From assembly GCA_937920085.1 (NCBI GenBank), contig CALETE010000054.1, positions 1 through 64,000 on the forward strand: a DNA stretch of 64,000 nucleotides, read 5' to 3'. Each line of letters begins with the position of its first letter. The stretch's first letter is position 1. The stretch is from an uncultured Alphaproteobacteria bacterium. Its GTDB lineage: Bacteria; Pseudomonadota; Alphaproteobacteria; Caulobacterales; Caulobacteraceae. Below, one piece after another: positions 58,536-64,000 of this stretch. Below the pieces are notes generated by a model. The model saw nothing but the letters and a program-made list of their open reading frames with translations. It did no database searches and was not told the origin of the DNA. A program made the position numbers and the translations under genes.

Positions 58536-59537
58536 ATGAGCTTTGGTCAAATCGCAGATCTAAAGAACCTGATTTCTCTGTTCGTGGCTGTTATCGCCTT
58601 CGCCACGTTCATGACGATCGCTGGACCATTTTTCCAACAATCGACCTTGTCCAACCGCATGAAGTCGGTGTCTTCCCACCGTGAAGCCCTGCGGCGCAAA
58701 TCCCGCGAGGCCTTGGCCAAGGGCGGGCTCGGACAGGGCGGCCTGAGGCACGTAGACGACGGCCTCTATAAACGGGTGGTCGAGCGTCTGAACCTTAATC
58801 GGCTGCTGGAAGACCCACAGGTCATCGACAAGTTGGCACAGGCGGGGTTTCGTGGCCCTGGTCCTGTCTCCACCTTCTACTTCTTCCGCTTGGTAACGCC
58901 GATCGCCCTCGCCATAGCGACGACCATTTACGTGTTCACCATCGGCGGCACAGACATGCCGCAGACTAACAAGACCGTCTTCATCATGCTCGCGGCGGTA
59001 GCGGGCTATTATGCGCCGAATATCTATATCGGAAACATCGCGGGGAAACGCTTGGCGTCCATTGTCCAGGCCTTCCCCGACAGTCTCGACCTGCTGCTGA
59101 TCTGTGTGGAAAGCGGCATGTCAGTTGAGGCCTCGATCGCCAAGGTCGGGCAGGAAATTGGCATGTCATCCATTGAACTTGCCGAAGAATTCGCCCTCTT
59201 AACAGCGGAACTATCCTATCTTCCTGAACGCAGGGTCGCCTATGAGGGCTTGGCGCGCCGGGTAAATCATCCGGGCATTCGCTCCGTCACCATGGCGATG
59301 ATCCAGTCTGAGAAGTACGGCACGCCCCTCGGATCGGCCCTGCGGGTCATGTCCAAGGAAAACCGTGAAATGCGTATGTCTGCGGCAGAAAAAAAGGCAG
59401 CTCAGCTTCCCGCCCAGTTGACCGTCCCTATGATCGTCTTCTTCCTGCCCGTGTTGTTTATGGTGATCCTGGGCCCAGCGATTATCACGGTCCAAGAGAT
59501 GATGGATAAGAAGCCCGCAGCTGAAGCGCCGCGATAG
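58536..59537 (+). CDS. tadC: Pilus inner-membrane platform protein TadC (CpaH)
   Basis: A 333-residue GspF-like partner of TadB. The motif FPDSLDLLLICVESGMSVEASIAKVGQEIGMSSIELAEEFALLTAELSYLP is conserved, with four membrane helices around it. It is the last gene of the plus-strand cpa operon and converges on a phosphotransferase gene nine bases downstream. Confidence 0.93.
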   Translation: MSFGQIADLKNLISLFVAVIAFATFMTIAGPFFQQSTLSNRMKSVSSHREALRRKSREALAKGGLGQGGLRHVDDGLYKRVVERLNLNRLLEDPQVIDKLAQAGFRGPGPVSTFYFFRLVTPIALAIATTIYVFTIGGTDMPQTNKTVFIMLAAVAGYYAPNIYIGNIAGKRLASIVQAFPDSLDLLLICVESGMSVEASIAKVGQEIGMSSIELAEEFALLTAELSYLPERRVAYEGLARRVNHPGIRSVTMAMIQSEKYGTPLGSALRVMSKENREMRMSAAEKKAAQLPAQLTVPMIVFFLPVLFMVILGPAIITVQEMMDKKPAAEAPR

Positions 59538-59546
59538 CGCGGCCTC

Positions 59547-60431
59547 TTAGGCCAGAAGTCTATGTAAGGTTTTCTCGGCGATCGCTGCCATTCTCGGATC
59601 GTCGGCCAAGCCTGCAGCCAGCAGGACAACCACATAATACATGGCCCAACCACGTGCCCGGGCCCAAGTGGCTTCAGACGCCCCGTAGGCGTCGATGGCG
59701 GCTTGCCTTGCAGACTCTGAGCCCAGTAGCATCCAGATCGACGACAGATCGGTGGCCGGATCTCCTGCGGTCATGTCACCCCAGTCAATGAAAGCCTTTA
59801 GCTTACCATTCTGGACAATCACGTTCCGGGGATGTGGGTCCCCGTGCAACCACAAATCCTCAAGGTCAATCGGCGCCTTGACCCCGGCTTCCCAAATTCC
59901 AATGGCGCGATGGTCAATCAAATCTGTCTTGGAGCCCAGGAATTCCAGCTGTTTGTCGAACATGTCTTTGCGGGTCGCCAGGGGAACGCCACGCACCGGG
60001 TTGTGCGGCGCGTCCTTGGGTGCCGGTTGGTGAAGTGCCCTGAAGAACGCAGCCAGGATGGGGCCCTGATCAGCATCAGGTGGATCTAGATCCGCCGTCT
60101 GACCTGAAATCCACGGGACTATGCTCCAGGTCCAGGGATAGCCAAGCTCAGGGATCCCCAGTCTGATCGGAGCGGGAGTTTGTAGGGGAAGGCGAGGGGC
60201 AAGGCCTTGCAGCCATTTTTGCTCGGAGTGGATAAACTCAGCGCCCATCGTCCTGCGCGGCAGGCGTACCGCCAAGTCTGCTCCCAGCCGGAACATGACA
60301 TTGTCCCACCCCGATGCTTCGAAGGACAGTGGCAGGTGCGCAAGGTCGGGATGCTGGCTGGCGATCAACCGGGCCACCAGGTCCTGGTCAACCTCAAACT
60401 CAGCGTCAGGGGTCTTAGAGGCAGAGACCAA
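59547..60431 (-). CDS. Aminoglycoside-phosphotransferase-family (APH) kinase
   Basis: A 294-residue cytosolic kinase-fold protein. DLWLHGDPHPRNVIVQNGKLKAFIDWGDMTAGDPATDLSS contains the catalytic HGDxHxxN and metal-binding DWGD motifs. PGTxxR-type homology to resistance enzymes is low, and such chromosomal proteins usually phosphorylate small metabolites such as homoserine or choline. It splits the TadD-like gene from tadC and is not expected to be part of the pilus machine. Confidence 0.87.
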   Translation of the reverse strand: MVSASKTPDAEFEVDQDLVARLIASQHPDLAHLPLSFEASGWDNVMFRLGADLAVRLPRRTMGAEFIHSEQKWLQGLAPRLPLQTPAPIRLGIPELGYPWTWSIVPWISGQTADLDPPDADQGPILAAFFRALHQPAPKDAPHNPVRGVPLATRKDMFDKQLEFLGSKTDLIDHRAIGIWEAGVKAPIDLEDLWLHGDPHPRNVIVQNGKLKAFIDWGDMTAGDPATDLSSIWMLLGSESARQAAIDAYGASEATWARARGWAMYYVVVLLAAGLADDPRMAAIAEKTLHRLLA

Positions 60432-60440
60432 GAGCCCGCC

Positions 60441-61298
60441 CTATTGCCCCTGGCGCACAGTGTCCCAGGATCGAACCTGACCCGCTGCCGTAGCATTTCG
60501 TAGATAGGCCAGATTGCTCTCGACAATTTCGGGCGGAAGATCCTGCCGCGCGAGGCGCTCAGCTTCATCCAGTCGACCTTCAAGACCCAGGATCAGCGCC
60601 AAATTCTGACGAACCGCGATCTCTGCGCCCGGCTTGGCCGCGGCCGTTCGCAAAAGGGATTCGGCCTTGGCGCTCTCCCCATGGCCAGCCAAGAACAGGG
60701 CATAGTTTGTCATGACGGTGGGATTGTCGGGCGCAAGGACCAAGGCTTGCTTGTGAGACGCCTCAGCCTCCTCGCTACGATGGGCCTGTTCATAGGCCAC
60801 CGCCAGTAAGGTTAAAGGTCGCCAATCCTGCGGCACCAACCCTTGAGCCTGCCTAGCCGGTTCAATGGCATAGAAACCCTGACCTCGCCCCACCTGTGCC
60901 CGGGCGACCTCCAAAAGGGCATCGACATTTTTGGGATCGACCACCAAAACCCTCTGGGCGGCTTCCAGGGCCTCCTCAAAATTTCCAAGGGTTCGAAGCG
61001 CCTGTGACAGGCCCACACCTGCCTGAGCGTCGCGGCCATCAATCTGAATTTCCTTGGCCCAAAAGGCGGCCCGGGCCAGGGGGTCCAAACGCTTGGCCAT
61101 GGCGCGATCTTCCGGGCTGGCCTTGTGCGCCGTTTCAGAGACCTGGGCAGCCTCAGGCTTCAGCATAGGAATGCCTTGCACGTCAGGCTTGGTCGCCAGG
61201 CTTGCTGCAGGCTTCGGCGCGGGATCGGCCAGGGCTGCGGCGCTCCAAACCATGCACAGCGAAAGGGCGGTTGCGGTGATGGTCGACATGCGACACAT
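60441..61298 (-). CDS. tadD: TadD-like tetratricopeptide-repeat protein
   Basis: A 285-residue protein with the signal peptide MCRMSTITATALSLCMVWSAAALA and at least four TPR units, for example AGVGLSQALRTLGNFEEALEAAQRVLVVDPKNVDALLEVARAQVGRGQGFYAIEPA. TadD proteins assist Tad pilus assembly, probably in the periplasm. It lacks a classical lipobox. It lies 1 kb from tadC on the other strand, so it is probably expressed separately. A start nine bases later is also possible. Confidence 0.78.
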   Translation of the reverse strand: MCRMSTITATALSLCMVWSAAALADPAPKPAASLATKPDVQGIPMLKPEAAQVSETAHKASPEDRAMAKRLDPLARAAFWAKEIQIDGRDAQAGVGLSQALRTLGNFEEALEAAQRVLVVDPKNVDALLEVARAQVGRGQGFYAIEPARQAQGLVPQDWRPLTLLAVAYEQAHRSEEAEASHKQALVLAPDNPTVMTNYALFLAGHGESAKAESLLRTAAAKPGAEIAVRQNLALILGLEGRLDEAERLARQDLPPEIVESNLAYLRNATAAGQVRSWDTVRQGQ

Positions 61299-61378
61299 GG
61301 TCTGACTCGTGGCTCCGGGTGACACTTCATGGTCACCTAAGGCCTTAAAGGAATCGTTAAGCATAAATCGGAGCCGCC

Positions 61379-62758
61379 ATGAGCGATGTGATCCTCAAGA
61401 CATCGGACCAGACGACCGTCCCGGTCTATGCGCTCACCGAGGCCGAACTCGAGACTTATCTTGCCGCGGTACCCGATTTCCTGCGAGGATTTGCGGTCTC
61501 AAATGCCTTCAAGGCTAAGGGTGGCCAGGTCCTCTCGGCCCCCGGACCTCATGGCGCAGTCGAGCGTATTTTGTTCGGCGTCGGCGATGGTACCGACCCC
61601 ACCATCTTCCGGGCGCTTGCCGCCAAACTTCCCGCTGGCGACTATGAGCTCCAGGCCTTTCCGTCGACCTTGAATCTCGATGACATCGTTCTGGCTTTTG
61701 GCCTCGGATCCTACGGGTTTGATCGCTACAAGCACCGCAGTGGGTCCCGCCCAAGGCTGGTGGCACAAGGTGCCAATATTGATGAAGCGGCTCAGATTAT
61801 CGAAGCCTGCGCCCTGGCGCGGGATATGACCAATACCCCGGCTTCAGACCTCGGACCCCTCCAGATTGAAACCATCGCCCGGGACATGGCCGCGACTTTC
61901 AAAGCCGACATTTCCGTCATTGTGGGTGATGATCTGCTGACTCAGAACTATCCCGCCGTCCATGCCGTGGGCCGCGCCGCTGCCCCAGATCGCGCCCCGC
62001 GCATGATCGAAATGACCTGGGGCTCCGCTGACCATCCATCCGTGGTTCTGGTGGGCAAGGGGGTGACCTTTGATACGGGCGGCCTCGATATCAAGCCTTC
62101 GGCCGGCATGCGGCAGATGAAAAAGGATATGGGCGGCGCAGCCCATGTCCTGGCCCTAGGCCGTATGGTCATGGCCGCAAAACTGCCTGTTCGGCTTACG
62201 ATTCTGGTCCCCGCCGTTGAGAACGCCATTTCAGGTGATGCCATGCGGCCGGGCGACGTGCTGAGCTCTCGCAAGGGTCTGACCATAGAGGTCGGCAATA
62301 CCGACGCCGAGGGGCGGTTGATCCTCGCCGACGCCCTGACCCGGGCGACAGAGCTTAATCCAGTCCTGACCCTGGACATGGCCACTCTCACCGGCGCGGC
62401 GCGAGTTGCTCTGGGGCCGCAATTGCCGCCCTATTTCACAGATGATGAGGCCCTGGCGGCTGACATTGCCGCCTGCGCCCTCGAGGCCCATGATCCTGCT
62501 TGGCGCCTGCCCCTTTGGAAGGGCTATGTGGATGCCCTGGACTCCGACATTGCCGATATCAAGAATGATCCTGACGGCTGGGCTCAGGCCGGATCTGTCA
62601 CTGCCGCCTTATTCCTTCAGAAGTTTGCACCGACCACAGCCTGGGCGCACTTTGACATTTTTGCCTGGAACCCCCGCAACCGACCCGGTTGGACCTCTGG
62701 CGCAGAAGCGCAAGCTATTCGCGGGCTTTATCGGCTGCTGCGTCGGAGGTTTGCGTGA
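61379..62758 (+). CDS. Leucyl aminopeptidase family protein (M17)
   Basis: A 459-residue dizinc exopeptidase. VGKGVTFDTGGLDIKPSAGMRQMKKDMGGAAHVLALGRMV starts near residue 225 and supplies the metal Lys/Asp, and NTDAEGRLILADAL near 306 is the M17 signature. The N-terminal domain is reduced, as in the PepB-like group. It removes N-terminal residues in peptide turnover. It overlaps the NlpC/P60 gene in GTGA, a pairing seen in many alphaproteobacteria. Confidence 0.92.
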   Translation: MSDVILKTSDQTTVPVYALTEAELETYLAAVPDFLRGFAVSNAFKAKGGQVLSAPGPHGAVERILFGVGDGTDPTIFRALAAKLPAGDYELQAFPSTLNLDDIVLAFGLGSYGFDRYKHRSGSRPRLVAQGANIDEAAQIIEACALARDMTNTPASDLGPLQIETIARDMAATFKADISVIVGDDLLTQNYPAVHAVGRAAAPDRAPRMIEMTWGSADHPSVVLVGKGVTFDTGGLDIKPSAGMRQMKKDMGGAAHVLALGRMVMAAKLPVRLTILVPAVENAISGDAMRPGDVLSSRKGLTIEVGNTDAEGRLILADALTRATELNPVLTLDMATLTGAARVALGPQLPPYFTDDEALAADIAACALEAHDPAWRLPLWKGYVDALDSDIADIKNDPDGWAQAGSVTAALFLQKFAPTTAWAHFDIFAWNPRNRPGWTSGAEAQAIRGLYRLLRRRFA

Positions 62759-63588
62759 CCCTCGACGGGCGTGTGACTCTCCTGCGTGATGGTCTGGCCA
62801 GACGATCCCTTGAAGGGGTTCTCCCCGCCGACGCCTATGGCGACACCCGGCCCATGCAGGTCTGCGTAGCCCAAGCCCCAGTCTATGACCGGCCCGATCG
62901 TACAGCAGAACAGCAGACTCAATTGCTTTTTGGCGAGGTGTTTGACGTCCTTTCAGAGGTGGACGATTTCGCCCTGGGGCAGGGGCGGCGGGATGGCTAT
63001 GTGGGCTTTGTGCCCAAGGCGGCCCTATCGGATATGGGCCAAGATCCGACCCATTGGATTTGCGTCCCCCAGACCTTTGGCTTTGCGTCGCCAGATATAA
63101 AATCCGCGGCCTCTGGTCCCTACAGCCTCAATAGCTTGATCACAGTCACCCAGAGGGAGGGCAGATTCCTGTTTGCGGCGGGTCTAGGCTGGGTCGTGGT
63201 TGAGCATGTCTTGCCCATCGGGGTCTTCAAAACAGACTTTGTTGCCACTGCGGAAGGTCTGCTCGGGGCCTGCTATCTCTGGGGCGGGCGTATGAGTACG
63301 GGGCTGGATTGCTCAGGCCTGGTTCAGCAGGCACTCTTGTCCTGTGGCGTCGCCTTTCCCCGGGATACAGACCAGCAATTGGCCATGGGCCATCTGGTAG
63401 AGGCCACGGCGCTTCAAAGGGGCGACTTGGTGTTCTGGCGCGGGCATGTGGGCGTCATGGTCGACACAACCACGCTCCTTCATGCCAATGCCCATCATAT
63501 GATGACGGCTCAGGAGCCTCTGGCCCAGGCCATGAGCCGAATTGCCGCCGGGCCAACAGGTGAACCTGTCGGCTACCGGCGGCTTTAG
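62755..63588 (+). CDS. NlpC/P60 family cysteine peptidase (cell-wall peptide hydrolase)
   Basis: A 277-residue protein starting at the GTG that overlaps the aminopeptidase stop. Two SH3-like segments (RPMQVCVAQAPVYDRPDRTAEQQTQLLFGEVFDVL and GPYSLNSLITVTQREGRFLF) lead to the catalytic domain. The nucleophile is C186 in GLDCSGLVQQ, the first His is H231 in RGHVGVMVD, and the third residue is in LLHANAH. The layout is that of gamma-D-Glu-diamino-acid dipeptidases that process released peptidoglycan peptides. There is no signal peptide, so a cytosolic recycling role is likely. Confidence 0.88.
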   Translation: MTLDGRVTLLRDGLARRSLEGVLPADAYGDTRPMQVCVAQAPVYDRPDRTAEQQTQLLFGEVFDVLSEVDDFALGQGRRDGYVGFVPKAALSDMGQDPTHWICVPQTFGFASPDIKSAASGPYSLNSLITVTQREGRFLFAAGLGWVVVEHVLPIGVFKTDFVATAEGLLGACYLWGGRMSTGLDCSGLVQQALLSCGVAFPRDTDQQLAMGHLVEATALQRGDLVFWRGHVGVMVDTTTLLHANAHHMMTAQEPLAQAMSRIAAGPTGEPVGYRRL

Positions 63589-63592
63589 AGCC

Positions 63593-64000
63593 TTACTTCG
63601 TCGCTGCGGCAGCGGGCGCTGCAGCGCCCGCCGGGGCGGCTGCAACAGGTGCCGTTGCTGCGGCTGGTGCGCCAGCTGCAGGGGCCTCCACAGCGGCAGG
63701 GGCTGCGGCCTTGGGGTTCGGAGCCGGCACGGGCAAGGTCGAGCCCTGGGCGTGCAGGTAGGCGATCACATTGATCCGGTCTTCTGGCTTCTTCAGGCCG
63801 ATAAAGCCCATCTTGGTGCCAGAAATGTACTTCTGGGGTTCTTTCACGAACTCATAAATATGCTGGTAGTCCCAGATTGGCTGCTTGCCGCCAAACTCGG
63901 TCATGCCGGCCGAATAGGCAAAGCCTGCATGGCTGCCGGGCTTGCGTCCGACAACGCCCCACAGGTTCGGGCCTGTGCCATTGGCACCGCCATTGTCAGC
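63593..64000 (-). CDS. Class I cytochrome c (partial, cut by right edge)
   Basis: Only the C-terminal 135 residues are inside the window; the frame stays open from the last base to the stop at 63593. GGANGTGPNLWGVVGRKPGSHAGFAYSAGM and YISGTKMGFIGLKKPEDRINVIAYL are the late part of a class I c-type cytochrome, including the Met axial ligand in KMGFIG. The haem CxxCH is beyond the edge. A 46-residue Ala/Pro-rich tail follows (PVPAPNPKAAAPA...), unusual for soluble cytochromes and perhaps a flexible tether. It converges on the NlpC/P60 gene. Confidence 0.85.
   Translation of the reverse strand, partial: ADNGGANGTGPNLWGVVGRKPGSHAGFAYSAGMTEFGGKQPIWDYQHIYEFVKEPQKYISGTKMGFIGLKKPEDRINVIAYLHAQGSTLPVPAPNPKAAAPAAVEAPAAGAPAAATAPVAAAPAGAAAPAAAATK

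Noticed and set aside
59547..60431. Antibiotic resistance gene from the aminoglycoside phosphotransferase fold
   Set aside because: The fold is shared by many metabolic kinases, and there is no mobile context.
1..64000. tRNA, rRNA, CRISPR arrays, insertion sequences, integrases
   Set aside because: None was seen in the gaps by eye; gaps are short and mostly explained by promoters and terminators. A covariance search for tRNAs would settle it.

Overview
The window looks like a chromosomal segment of an alphaproteobacterium of the Caulobacterales (Caulobacter/Phenylobacterium-like). The evidence is a rcdA-type CtrA-degradation adaptor (DUF1465), a zauP-zapA pair followed by a probable 6S RNA and the 5-formyltetrahydrofolate cyclo-ligase gene, a complete Flp/Tad pilus locus in the pilA-cpaABCDEF-tadBC order, a zinc-free ribosomal protein L31, a large TonB-dependent receptor, and high GC with GTG/TTG starts. 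I see no insertion sequence, prophage, integrase, tRNA, rRNA or CRISPR array. Base composition is even, so this reads as core genome with a few accessory pockets.

Region 1 (1-10 kb). An APC-type permease runs off the left edge and overlaps a Rieske oxygenase, suggesting uptake and oxidation of an amine or amino-acid derivative. Next is a three-gene set: a rubrerythrin without rubredoxin domain, a GlpC/HdrB-like Fe-S protein and a DUF3501 protein, with inverted repeats upstream. An OpgC-like membrane acyltransferase, a DUF998 membrane protein and the glucosyltransferase OpgH follow. A secreted chorismate-lyase-like protein is translationally coupled to a TMEM175-type channel on the other strand.

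Region 2 (10-23.7 kb). Housekeeping and envelope genes: SGNH hydrolase, SRPBCC protein, thiE, suhB, a periplasmic glycerophosphodiesterase, an exporter-type ABC protein, rpmE with a strong terminator, rcdA with DUF1192, a quinone oxidoreductase, then a TonB-dependent receptor, a GPH sugar transporter and an SDR.

Region 3 (23.7-41.3 kb). A FadJ/FadB-type beta-oxidation protein, DUF924, a TTC38-like protein and an MHS-family transporter with an inserted soluble segment. The minus strand carries tkt-purT-gap-pgk-fba, a central carbon cluster with purT placed inside it. Divergently come zauP-zapA, the 6S RNA candidate, the folate cyclo-ligase and a YmdB-like phosphodiesterase. groES-groEL carries a CIRCE operator and a terminator.

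Region 4 (41.3-48.4 kb). modABC with a candidate Mo-box, two GNAT acetyltransferases around a TauE/SafE permease (all overlapping), an SDR and a UMF1-like MFS protein.

Region 5 (48.4-61.3 kb). The Tad pilus locus. pilA (54 codons), cpaA and cpaBCDEF-tadBC run on the plus strand. Two TadE-like pseudopilins and a lone Pil_N-domain protein run divergently, and a TadD-like TPR lipoprotein/periplasmic protein lies beyond a phosphotransferase gene. Region 6 (61.3-64 kb) has an M17 aminopeptidase coupled to an NlpC/P60 hydrolase, and a c-type cytochrome with an Ala/Pro-rich tail cut by the right edge.

I do not see an obviously new defence or mobile system. The best candidates for under-described biology are the rubrerythrin/Fe-S/DUF3501 module, DUF1192 next to rcdA, the secreted chorismate-lyase-like protein with its channel partner, and the lone Pil_N protein of the pilus locus.
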